Assembly (NCBI GenBank): GCA_007128675.1
Contig: SKWY01000346.1
Location: 1 to 8,944 of the forward strand
Source of the DNA: Deltaproteobacteria bacterium
Lineage (GTDB): Bacteria; Myxococcota; Myxococcia; SLRQ01
Length of the DNA: 8,944 bases
Direction: 5' to 3'
The translations under genes were made by a program, and so were the position numbers. Below, piece after piece: positions 1 through 7,105 of this stretch. How positions within the stretch are numbered: position 1 is the stretch's first letter; each line of letters begins with the position of its first letter. The notes beneath the pieces were generated by a model. It saw only the letters and a program-made list of their open reading frames with translations, was not told the origin of the DNA and made no database searches.

Positions 1-1681
1 GGTGGCCGAACGCTTGGCCTGCGCCCTAGCTCATGCTCATGATCAGGGGATAATCCATCGTGACGTCAAACCCGAGAACGTCATGATCCAGGATGATGGC
101 ACAATCAAGCTCACCGACTTCGGTATTGCCCGCATGGTCGATCGGGACGAGCGCATGACGCAAACGGGCGCCCTACTGGGCTCACCGGCGCATATGCCTC
201 CCGAGATCATAGCCGGTGAAGGACTTGATCATCGTGTCGATATCTTCAGCCTCGGAACAGTCCTCTACTGGCTTTCGTGCGGCTCGATGCCTTTTACCGG
301 AAGCTCGCCCGCGGAGATCTTGAGACGAATAGTGGAGTCCGACTACCCGGATCCGCGCATGCTCGATCCAAGGGTATCCGACACTCTCGCCGCCATAATC
401 ATGAAGGCCATGGCGAGGCAGCCAGCCAATCGTCATGAAACGGCCGCCGAGATGCAGCGCGAGCTCGCCGAATATCTCGAGGCACATGGTTTTGCACGAT
501 CGGAAGAGGAGCTATCTACCTTCTTCGCTGATCCGCCGACTTACAAACGGGTCCAAAAGAGCCGCCTCATGGATGCCCTGCTCGAGCAAGGGAAGAGGGC
601 CGCCGAGAAGCGAGACATCGCTTCCGCCATTGCAGCATATGATCGAGTCCTTGCGATTCAGCCAGGGCACGAGGGGGCCAAGAATCTGGTGGGACGACTC
701 CGGCGGCAGAAAGCAAGGCGAGCCGGCGCAGCTCGAGTGCTGGGTGGTGTCGCCGCCGCCGCATTGGCCGCGGCATTGGCTTTTCTGCTTCCGTGGGAAC
801 ACATCGTTCGTCCGGCGGATGAGTCCGCAGCGCACCTCCTAGGTGATGAGCCCAGCCCCAAGAAAGCACCTTATGACACCGACCCCACCGTCGGAAGCGA
901 CTCGGCGGCTGTCGAGGACGAGCCGTCTTCCGAGGTCTTTCCAATTGATTCTTCGTCTCGCGCTTCCGACTCCACCAAAGAGTCTCCTGTCCAAAAGGTT
1001 ACCTTGATCGATGACGGAGACGGAGCAGACGAACAAAGAGAGATCTCGAGCAAGGCAAGGACGACACCCCCCGAGCATGATCGGGGTTTGGCGACTTCCG
1101 AGTTGGACGATGAGCCGAGCACAGAAGCCCGACCCAGGAGAAGAATACCTTCGGAGCATTCGCGGGTCGGGAAGCAAACTGCCACATCGAGGCAAGAACC
1201 TACTACGCAGCCACCCGACTCTAGAGTCGTGCGGATCTTGTTGGATACGTGGGCGGACATCTCCATTGACGACAAGCGGCTAGAAAGAGACCGGGAAGCT
1301 CGCCCGAAGCTTCCTGTCGGACGACATCGGCTCTCCATTCGAAGAGAAGGCTTCCTGCCAATCGAAGAGGAAATCGAGGTGCCGCCTGGCGATGAGATGC
1401 TCGAGCTTCGACATCGACTCATCCCGCGTCCAGCACGAGTGAGGATCATCAATGATCAAAACGTGGCGGTCAGCCTGAATGGTAAGTTGATAGGTCCAGC
1501 CACGAGTGACGGTTTCGAGGTGCCCATCACTTTTTCCGAGCGTCCCGACGGTAGATTCGAGTATCCAACAACCGCTGTGATTCGATTGGAGAAGCCCGGT
1601 TACATAGAGCAGGTTCACGAGCTTCGCTTGCGCCCAGGCCAGGTGGAGGAAATCGTCGCACGCTTGGAGCCCGAGGCATGA
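1..1681 (+). CDS. Membrane-spanning Ser/Thr protein kinase with PEGA repeats (5' end outside window)
   Basis: This is the C-terminal 559 residues of a PknB-type Ser/Thr kinase; the N-lobe with the glycine loop and ATP-binding lysine lies upstream of the window, so the GTG at position 2 is not taken as the start. Numbering from that GTG, the catalytic loop is HRDVKPEN (19-26, catalytic D21), the magnesium motif is DFG (39-41), the activation-loop threonines are T53 and T55, and the usual APE motif reads PPE (66-68). The helix-F aspartate D80 is present. All visible catalytic residues are intact, so an active kinase is likely. A TPR-like stretch (about 193-235) precedes one membrane segment (about 245-265). 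Then comes a long acidic, Ser/Pro-rich, probably disordered linker (about 270-405) and one clear PEGA domain (about 409-480, with GRHRLSIRREGF) plus a second PEGA-like unit to the end. The kinase would be cytoplasmic and the PEGA part periplasmic. The stop overlaps the next start (ATGA), so the two genes are probably co-translated. Confidence 0.93.
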   Translation, partial: VAERLACALAHAHDQGIIHRDVKPENVMIQDDGTIKLTDFGIARMVDRDERMTQTGALLGSPAHMPPEIIAGEGLDHRVDIFSLGTVLYWLSCGSMPFTGSSPAEILRRIVESDYPDPRMLDPRVSDTLAAIIMKAMARQPANRHETAAEMQRELAEYLEAHGFARSEEELSTFFADPPTYKRVQKSRLMDALLEQGKRAAEKRDIASAIAAYDRVLAIQPGHEGAKNLVGRLRRQKARRAGAARVLGGVAAAALAAALAFLLPWEHIVRPADESAAHLLGDEPSPKKAPYDTDPTVGSDSAAVEDEPSSEVFPIDSSSRASDSTKESPVQKVTLIDDGDGADEQREISSKARTTPPEHDRGLATSELDDEPSTEARPRRRIPSEHSRVGKQTATSRQEPTTQPPDSRVVRILLDTWADISIDDKRLERDREARPKLPVGRHRLSIRREGFLPIEEEIEVPPGDEMLELRHRLIPRPARVRIINDQNVAVSLNGKLIGPATSDGFEVPITFSERPDGRFEYPTTAVIRLEKPGYIEQVHELRLRPGQVEEIVARLEPEA

Positions 1682-2841
1682 GTACCTTTGCCTCATCTTG
1701 TCGCGTCATGATTTCGACCCTGTTGGTCCTATTGATGGCGTTTCCTGCCGTGGCACAAACTCGCGGTAGCGCCGAGGGTCAGCTCGTAAGAGCACGTGAC
1801 AGATTCGATTACGGCGATTACGCCGATGCTGTACGCATATTGCGACGCCTGATAGATGAGGGAAGGTTGACCTCGGAGCAGCAGCTCGTGGAGGCTCACC
1901 GCCTGCTCGGTGTTTCCCTGTACTATATGAACGATCATGAGGAGAGCAGAGCGGCCTTCGTGCGCCTGCTTTCCATCGAGCCGGACTTTCGCCTCGATCC
2001 CTTCTTTCATCCTCCTAGACTCGTTGAATTCTTCGATGCCGTTCGTGCCGACAACGAGGCACTGCTCGCTCCTCTTCGAGACCAGCGAAGACGCCTCGAA
2101 GAGCAGCGTCGCCTCGAAGAAGACGCTCGACGGCGACTTCTCGAAGAGGAGGAACGAAGACGCCTGATTCGCCAGCGAGAGCTGGAGCCAAGCGGCCAGG
2201 ACGAGATGCTTCTGGAGAGAGTAATCTCGAATCACACCTATGCCGTCAACTGGCTTCCTTTTGGTGCCGGGCAGTTTCAGAACCAGCAGCAGGCCAAGGC
2301 AATCGGTCTTGCCACCGCCCAGATAATAATGGGGTCGGCAAGCATTCTGAGCTACGCCGTAGTCGCCTCCGCTCCTCGCTGCGTGGAGGTGGACCTTCCA
2401 CGGGGCAGTTCGGGAGAACCGCTGCAAACCGAGACAAGATGCGGCATACCGGATGAAAGCATGAACCTGGTCCGCAACATGGAGCGGATGAAGTGGATGA
2501 CTGGAGTAGCCTTCTGGGGGCTGGTCGTCTACGGGGTAGTCGACGCTCATCGTCATTATCAACCCTACAAGGTGATTTCCGAGCGACGCGTCAGCCCCCC
2601 CTCCGCCATTGAGGACGCAGCAGAGTCTCCCTCCAACGGAAATGACAGCGACTTTGATGCCGCCAACCCAACAAGCGGCGACCAAAGCGTCTCGATGAGC
2701 AATACCCCTGTATCGTCGAGCCGACCCTCTTACGCTTCAGGCCCCACCGATAAGCAAGTCTTCCCCACCCCGGTCAAGCTGACCCTCTCTCCCTGGTTTT
2801 CCTCGAGCACCGCTGGGGCTGCCCTGACCATTCGCTTCTAG
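1678..2841 (+). CDS. TPR and coiled-coil envelope protein with signal peptide and two C-terminal membrane segments
   Basis: This 387-residue protein has an N-terminal signal sequence (hydrophobic 10-26, likely cleavage after AVA at 26). A TPR-like helical region (about 35-105) has a paired-helix pattern around ADAVRILRRLI and ESRAAFVRLLSIEPDF. It is followed by a highly charged Arg/Glu coiled coil (about 125-170) built of repeated RRLEE-type units. The motif WLPFGAGQFQN (about 192-202) precedes a first hydrophobic segment (208-230); a loop with two cysteines leads to a second one (273-289). This GAGQ-type motif before a membrane hairpin resembles the DUF5683-like ends of other TPR proteins; that link is from memory and tentative. 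A Ser/Pro-rich linker ends in alternating residues with a terminal Phe. The start at 1678 is supported by GGAG at 1666-1669 and by the overlap with the kinase stop. Its function is unknown; an envelope scaffold or adaptor for the kinase is an inference. Confidence 0.85.
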   Translation: MSTFASSCRVMISTLLVLLMAFPAVAQTRGSAEGQLVRARDRFDYGDYADAVRILRRLIDEGRLTSEQQLVEAHRLLGVSLYYMNDHEESRAAFVRLLSIEPDFRLDPFFHPPRLVEFFDAVRADNEALLAPLRDQRRRLEEQRRLEEDARRRLLEEEERRRLIRQRELEPSGQDEMLLERVISNHTYAVNWLPFGAGQFQNQQQAKAIGLATAQIIMGSASILSYAVVASAPRCVEVDLPRGSSGEPLQTETRCGIPDESMNLVRNMERMKWMTGVAFWGLVVYGVVDAHRHYQPYKVISERRVSPPSAIEDAAESPSNGNDSDFDAANPTSGDQSVSMSNTPVSSSRPSYASGPTDKQVFPTPVKLTLSPWFSSSTAGAALTIRF

Positions 2842-2847
2842 CCTCTC

Positions 2848-2851
2848 AGGA
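2848..2851 (+). promoter_or_regulatory. Ribosome binding site of the sigma54 activator gene
   Basis: AGGA lies 6 nt before the ATG at 2858, inside the 16-nt gap after the TPR gene. The spacing is good and there is no other in-frame start nearby, so it fixes the start of the activator. Confidence 0.7.
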
Positions 2852-2857
2852 CTTCTC

Positions 2858-4690
2858 ATGGCTCAACTCATCGTCACTCTTCCGGACGGCAGTACCCACG
2901 ATTACTCCCTTTTCAAGCGAATCACTTCGATTGGCCGAGGCAAGGGGAACGACGTGGTCGTGGATGACGACTCACTTACGGAAACCGCGGCAATCATCAC
3001 TCGCGATGGCAGCGCTTGGTTACTCGAGCCGCTTGGAGGCACTTCACTGCGAGTAGAGGGGCGCAAGCGCTCGGATCATGATCTGTCAAGCGAGGTCCCA
3101 GCAACAATCGGAGAGACGAGCATTCGCCTCTGCGAGGAGGCTTTGGCCACCAAGGCTTCAGAAGATGCGCCGCAAACACCGGCACAATCAACCACCCGAC
3201 TTGGTCGTGGAGAAGATGCCCTGACGGCCCTTGGTCAGCTCCACGCCTTTAGCAAGCAGCTACTATCCGAGCATGAGATCTCCAAGCTCCTCGACAACCT
3301 CATGGACGCCGTCATCGATGTGACCGGTGCCGACAAGGGCTTCCTCATTCTATTGGAGAATGGCGAGCTCTCGGTGAAGGTGGCTCGCAATCTTGCTCGA
3401 AAGAACATCGAGGACGCCGTAAGCCGAGTCAGTGACACCATCATTGCCACGGTCGCTCGCGACAAGGAGCCCATAATCGTCGCCGATGCTTTGAGTGACG
3501 AGAAGTTCAAGTCCAGCGAATCAGTGGTCAACCTCAAGCTCTGCTCGGTCATGTGCGCTCCCATGACGGATAAGGGAGAGCTGATTGGTCTCATCTACGT
3601 GGGAAATGACAGCGTAGTCGATCTCTTCGAGCCCAGCGACCTCGAGGTGCTGACGATCTTCGCCGGACAAGCCTCGCTAATCGTCTCCAACGCGCTGCTG
3701 CTCAATTCTCTGCGCAGGGAGACAGAGGACCTCAAACGTACGATAGAGGACCAAAGATTTGGTGAGATCATAGGTTCCTGTGAACCAATGCTCAGTGTCT
3801 TCCGGAAGATCGAGAAGGTGGCTGGGACGGATATATCGGTGCTCATAACGGGAGAAACCGGGACGGGCAAGGAGCTCGTCGCAAGGGAAATTCATCGCCG
3901 CAGCCCACGAGGAGATGGCCCTTTCGTCGCCATCAACTGTGGGGCAATCCCCGAGAACCTCCTCGAATCGGAGCTCTTCGGCCATGTACGCGGTGCATTC
4001 ACGGGAGCCACGAGCACGCGTCAGGGACGATTTCAGGCAGCAAATGGGGGCTCTCTCTTTCTGGATGAGATAGGTGAGCTGCCTGTTGCCTTGCAGGTCA
4101 AGCTTCTCCGGGCGCTGCAAGAAAAGACGGTCACCAAGGTAGGAGACACGAGGCCCGAGCCCGTCGACATTCGTATCGTCGCGGCCACGAACAAGGATCT
4201 GGAGCAGGAGATTCGTGCTGGCACCTTCCGAGAGGATCTCTATTATCGCCTCAACGTCATTACCCTGCACCTACCTCCCCTAAGAGAAAGAGGCGACGAT
4301 GTTCTGGTTATCGCGCGCTACCTTCTCGAGAAGTACAACAAGGAGTACGGCAGCCGTGTACGCGGCTTTTCCCCGGCGGCCATCAAGGCCATTCGAAGGT
4401 ACACCTGGCCGGGAAACGTAAGACAAGTGGAAAATCGCCTCCGCAAGGCCGTCGTCTTGGCCGAGAAGTCGATGATCGGTTCAGCCGACCTCGACCTTGG
4501 CGAATCAGCCTTCGAGGCAGTGCTGCCCTTGCAAGAAGCCCTCGACCGATTCAGGACCGACTACATCAACGAGGTTCTCGCCCGAAACGGTGGCAATCGC
4601 ACCAAGACCGCGAAGGATCTGGGAGTCGACCCGAGAACCATCTTCCGTCATCTGGAACGGTTGAACGAGCCGGACAAGACCTCTGCCTGA
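2858..4690 (+). CDS. FHA-GAF-AAA+ sigma54-dependent transcriptional activator (enhancer-binding protein)
   Basis: This 610-residue protein activates RNA polymerase carrying sigma54 by ATP hydrolysis. In order it has an FHA-like domain (about 1-92), a GAF sensor domain (about 120-285), an AAA+ core (about 300-535) and a Fis-type helix-turn-helix (about 560-605, with NRTKTAKDLGVDPRTIFRHL at 580-599). The core is complete: Walker A GETGTGKE (332-339), the sigma54-contacting loop GAFTGA (379-384), Walker B with D403 E404, and the arginine-finger region FREDLYYRLN (457-466). It should therefore be a working sigma54 activator. There is no response-regulator receiver domain, so control is expected through GAF ligand binding, the FHA domain or a partner. 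The FHA domain keeps G26-R27 and N31-D32, but the usual SxxH is L40-T41-E42-T43 and the later Asn positions are lost, so canonical phosphothreonine binding is doubtful. Its position in the same operon as a Ser/Thr kinase suggests a kinase-to-sigma54 circuit, which is an inference. Confidence 0.95.
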   Translation: MAQLIVTLPDGSTHDYSLFKRITSIGRGKGNDVVVDDDSLTETAAIITRDGSAWLLEPLGGTSLRVEGRKRSDHDLSSEVPATIGETSIRLCEEALATKASEDAPQTPAQSTTRLGRGEDALTALGQLHAFSKQLLSEHEISKLLDNLMDAVIDVTGADKGFLILLENGELSVKVARNLARKNIEDAVSRVSDTIIATVARDKEPIIVADALSDEKFKSSESVVNLKLCSVMCAPMTDKGELIGLIYVGNDSVVDLFEPSDLEVLTIFAGQASLIVSNALLLNSLRRETEDLKRTIEDQRFGEIIGSCEPMLSVFRKIEKVAGTDISVLITGETGTGKELVAREIHRRSPRGDGPFVAINCGAIPENLLESELFGHVRGAFTGATSTRQGRFQAANGGSLFLDEIGELPVALQVKLLRALQEKTVTKVGDTRPEPVDIRIVAATNKDLEQEIRAGTFREDLYYRLNVITLHLPPLRERGDDVLVIARYLLEKYNKEYGSRVRGFSPAAIKAIRRYTWPGNVRQVENRLRKAVVLAEKSMIGSADLDLGESAFEAVLPLQEALDRFRTDYINEVLARNGGNRTKTAKDLGVDPRTIFRHLERLNEPDKTSA

Positions 4691-4709
4691 CGCGGATGTC
4701 GTGCTTGAT

Positions 4710-4713
4710 GGAG
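4710..4713 (+). promoter_or_regulatory. Ribosome binding site choosing the lipoprotein start at 4720
   Basis: GGAG lies 6 nt before the ATG at 4720. Two earlier in-frame ATGs (4696 and 4708) have no comparable site and would add an odd N-terminus ahead of the lipoprotein signal, so this site decides the start. Confidence 0.6.
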
Positions 4714-4719
4714 CCAAAG

Positions 4720-5313
4720 ATGCATAAGAGCCTGAAATTAGGACCCTTAGCTGCTGGCATAACTGTTGCTTTTCTTCTTGGGTGTCTGATCCCACAGGAC
4801 ATCCAGCAAATGAACGAAACCCGTCCCATCAACAGGCCGCCAGCTTTCAATCTCGACAGCATCCTACCAAGCTATCCCGTGGTGGAGATCAATACGGCAT
4901 GCCGAGACGAGCAGACGGAATTCTGGGCAGAGATAATAGAACTGGATGTGGATCAGGAACTCACGGCCATCTGGTTCTGGAACTATGACGTAGGCGCCGA
5001 CTACCCCGAGGCCATTCGCCTTCTCCGCGAGGATCGAGTCGCTCCTAGCGGCACCAAGTACCGCAGCCTTCGGCCCTATCACCTCCCTGCGTCGCAGGAG
5101 CCCGACGCAGAGCTCGACGCGGAAGGAGCCAACACGCTCGAGGTCTTCGTGGTGGAGACGGCGGCCCTAGATAGAGGAGCTGTCGGGAACCCGTTTTTCC
5201 GCAACCTTCGCGATTGCAAGCAAGAAGGCTATCCAGCTTCTTGCATTTCGACTCACCCCGCGGTCATGCGATGGACCGTGGACAACTTCAGCGAAGAGGG
5301 ATTGTGTCACTAG
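4720..5313 (+). CDS. Small predicted lipoprotein of unknown function
   Basis: The 197-residue product starts with a textbook lipoprotein signal: Lys at 3 and 6, a hydrophobic stretch, and the lipobox LLGC with lipidated Cys at 22. Residue +2 is Leu, not Asp, so sorting to the outer membrane would be expected under the E. coli rule, which may not hold in this lineage. The mature part is acidic and carries four further cysteines (in NTAC, RDCK, ASCIS and GLCH), which suggests disulfides in the periplasm or on the surface. I recognise no domain. The frame is open from 4696, but the start at 4720 gives the better signal peptide and ribosome site. It follows the sigma54 activator by 29 nt and overlaps the next lipoprotein gene, so it belongs to the same transcript. 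A second possible in-frame start at 4810 (AGGA at 4796-4799) would give a form without the signal peptide. Confidence 0.8.
   Translation: MHKSLKLGPLAAGITVAFLLGCLIPQDIQQMNETRPINRPPAFNLDSILPSYPVVEINTACRDEQTEFWAEIIELDVDQELTAIWFWNYDVGADYPEAIRLLREDRVAPSGTKYRSLRPYHLPASQEPDAELDAEGANTLEVFVVETAALDRGAVGNPFFRNLRDCKQEGYPASCISTHPAVMRWTVDNFSEEGLCH
4754..4770 (+). promoter_or_regulatory. Candidate sigma54 (-24/-12) promoter inside the lipoprotein signal-peptide codons
   Basis: The sequence reads C-TGGCAT-AACTG-TTGC-T. It matches the sigma54 consensus YTGGCACGRNNNTTGCW at the invariant GG and GC with correct spacing; only the C and G after TGGCA differ. Transcription would start near 4780. It lies just downstream of the gene for a sigma54 activator, which makes local autoregulation or control of the downstream lipoprotein genes conceivable. 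It is inside coding DNA for a hydrophobic signal, so chance or codon constraint could also explain it. Confidence 0.4.
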
Positions 5314-7058
5314 CTTCGCCAAAAGAGACCGTCGCCAGGGCCTCCAGGGCGACGAGTGGAACGAGGCCACTACGCATCCATGGCATGCTCGCCATGGTCC
5401 TCCTTGCGATCATGGTATTGCCATTGACCACCGGTTGCGTGGCCATGGACATGGACTGGGGCGCCCCTTGCTTCTCGAAGGCCGACTGCCCCGAGGGGCA
5501 AATTTGTATTCTCGGCACGTGCACGGCAATGCCTGATTTCGAGGTGGACGTGGAAATCATTCCATTGCCCACACACGAGCACATGGCCTATCCCGTCCAC
5601 GCCGTCGATCTCTACAGTCCCGAGGCCCTTCAAATCATAGTTCCCTCCCCCACGGTAGTAAGCGGCAATCTTCAGATCGACACCGAGCCCTTTTTGCGGT
5701 CGGCACAGCTTCTCTTCTCGACCGAAGTCGATCTGCGGCGCCCACAAAGACACTCTGTGGAAGTCGGCGGCGAGAACGGACGTGATTCGAACTTCGAGGT
5801 AAAGCTGGTCGCTTCCATGCTCGAGCAAGGTCAGAATAGAGCCATTCCGTACTCCGTAACCGCTCGACCTCTAGAGCAAGAAGAGTGCTGCTTCGATGAT
5901 GATGCGGCCTGCCCCGTTCCCTTCTCGATGAGCGGAGTCACCTTCCCTAGCGATGTGGACAATCTCTTCCTCGCCTTCCCCGACAACCCCACCCGAATCT
6001 CCGGGGTCGTGTTGAAGGAAGATGGAGCTTCTCAGCCGAATGTGAAGGTACTAGCCTCGGCCGCCAACGGAACCATCCACAGCCTTTCTGTCTCCACCGA
6101 GGAGAACGGAGAGTTCTGTTTGGCCATGAATCTGCCGAAGGATGGTCGGGACACCCCCGTTAAGCTTCGCCTTACTCCAACGACGTTTGAGACTCCCTCG
6201 CCCGTGTTCGAGCACGAAATCATCGTGACGGCGGGAAGAGCAAATCGAGATATCGAGCTCACCATAGGAGATTTCGACTCACACCAGCTCCTGGAAGGCT
6301 TCCTTTTGGACAAACAGGACGAACCAATCGGTAATGCGGTCGTCTCGTTCCATGGTGAGGTGGGCTCTGGCGGCAGCCTCTCCGCGACAGCCCGCACCGG
6401 GTCCGACGGTGGCTTCACCGTCGAACTACTGCAAGGGGATTACATGGTGCGCGCCATCCCGCCCGCATCGAGTCGTGCCGCCTCGATCGAGCAGCACGGC
6501 TTCGTCCTCGACCTCGACGAGGATGGGTCCGCTCCCTCGCCCCTCGTCATCGTTGCTCCCGATAGACCTCCCCTGACGGGCAAGGTATTCGGCCCTGGCG
6601 GCGAGCAGAAGCCAATGGCCGACGTGGAGGTCATTGCCCTGCGCGAGTCCGCCGCTTCCAAGTCTGGGCCTGGAGTCGATGCCTTCATCGTCCAAACGGA
6701 CTCCGACGGCAGCTACGAGCTGCGGATCGATCCTGGCCCATATCGACTCTATTTCAAGCCCCCCGCCAGAGCCGGGCTCCCCCGTATGGTGGGCCCTGTC
6801 GTGGAGATAGAGCTTGGCGTCTCACAGGGGTTGACCCCCATAGTGCTCGAAGAGCCGGCTTTCGTGGAAGGGAAGGCTTTGGGCGCCGCCGAGGATGGAC
6901 TGACCGTTCCCTTGGCCGGTGCCAGGATAGAGGTGCATGCGCGAAAGCGAAACAGCACCTACCTGCTTTGGGAAGGACGAGCGGAAGATGACGGAACCTT
7001 CGAGGTCTTGCTTCCCAAGAGCCTTGCGGCCAGGGTAGAAACGTTCCCGCAGGAATAG
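5304..7058 (+). CDS. Large lipoprotein with Cys-rich motif and four carboxypeptidase-regulatory-like repeats
   Basis: With a GTG start at 5304 the product is 584 residues. The N-terminus has several Arg/Lys, then a hydrophobic segment and the lipobox LTTGC (lipidated Cys at 45). After it comes a compact C-x5-C-x5-C-x4-C motif (CFSKADC, then CPEGQIC, then CILGTC) of a kind common in surface proteins of Myxococcota and Bradymonadota. A divergent region (about 70-230) with a second Cys cluster (EECCFDDDAAC) is followed by four beta-sandwich repeats of the CarboxypepD_reg type, beginning near 232, 330, 424 and 521. Each has a G-x-V/L opening strand and a DG-x-Y/F turn (ENGEF, SDGGF, SDGSY, DDGTF). 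Such repeats are usually structural or adhesive. The frame is open from 5214, but that start would overlap the previous gene by 100 nt. The ATG at 5385 would leave a signal without positive charge. The GTG has AGAGGG just upstream and overlaps the previous stop by 10 nt, so translational coupling is likely. The start is the least certain part. Confidence 0.85.
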   Translation: MSLASPKETVARASRATSGTRPLRIHGMLAMVLLAIMVLPLTTGCVAMDMDWGAPCFSKADCPEGQICILGTCTAMPDFEVDVEIIPLPTHEHMAYPVHAVDLYSPEALQIIVPSPTVVSGNLQIDTEPFLRSAQLLFSTEVDLRRPQRHSVEVGGENGRDSNFEVKLVASMLEQGQNRAIPYSVTARPLEQEECCFDDDAACPVPFSMSGVTFPSDVDNLFLAFPDNPTRISGVVLKEDGASQPNVKVLASAANGTIHSLSVSTEENGEFCLAMNLPKDGRDTPVKLRLTPTTFETPSPVFEHEIIVTAGRANRDIELTIGDFDSHQLLEGFLLDKQDEPIGNAVVSFHGEVGSGGSLSATARTGSDGGFTVELLQGDYMVRAIPPASSRAASIEQHGFVLDLDEDGSAPSPLVIVAPDRPPLTGKVFGPGGEQKPMADVEVIALRESAASKSGPGVDAFIVQTDSDGSYELRIDPGPYRLYFKPPARAGLPRMVGPVVEIELGVSQGLTPIVLEEPAFVEGKALGAAEDGLTVPLAGARIEVHARKRNSTYLLWEGRAEDDGTFEVLLPKSLAARVETFPQE

Positions 7059-7105
7059 CAGGTTCACGAAGCAAACCGGTAATCCCTCGTCAGGATCAAG
7101 CATCC

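Noticed and set aside
871..1452. 193-codon open frame on the minus strand
   Set aside because: It is antisense to the kinase linker and PEGA region; its Ser/Arg-rich translation mirrors the acidic Ser-rich linker codons and shows no domain.
1752..1770. TGGCAC as a second sigma54 promoter (also near 98, 4219 and 8036)
   Set aside because: None has TTGC at the required spacing, so the -12 element is absent.
1729..2685. 318-codon open frame on the minus strand
   Set aside because: It lies wholly antisense to the TPR gene, its translation is low in recognisable structure and rich in scattered Cys, and the plus-strand gene has a signal peptide, ribosome site and coiled coil. It is a shadow.
3677..4270. 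197-codon open frame on the minus strand
   Set aside because: It is antisense to the highly conserved AAA+ core of the sigma54 activator and has no supporting motif.
5214..5303. Upstream start of the repeat lipoprotein
   Set aside because: It would overlap the preceding gene by 100 nt and place a long, non-signal stretch before the lipobox.
6990..7105. Possible frameshift truncating the last repeat of the large lipoprotein
   Set aside because: The last repeat still has room for its final strand before the stop, and no continuation of the repeat pattern is visible downstream.
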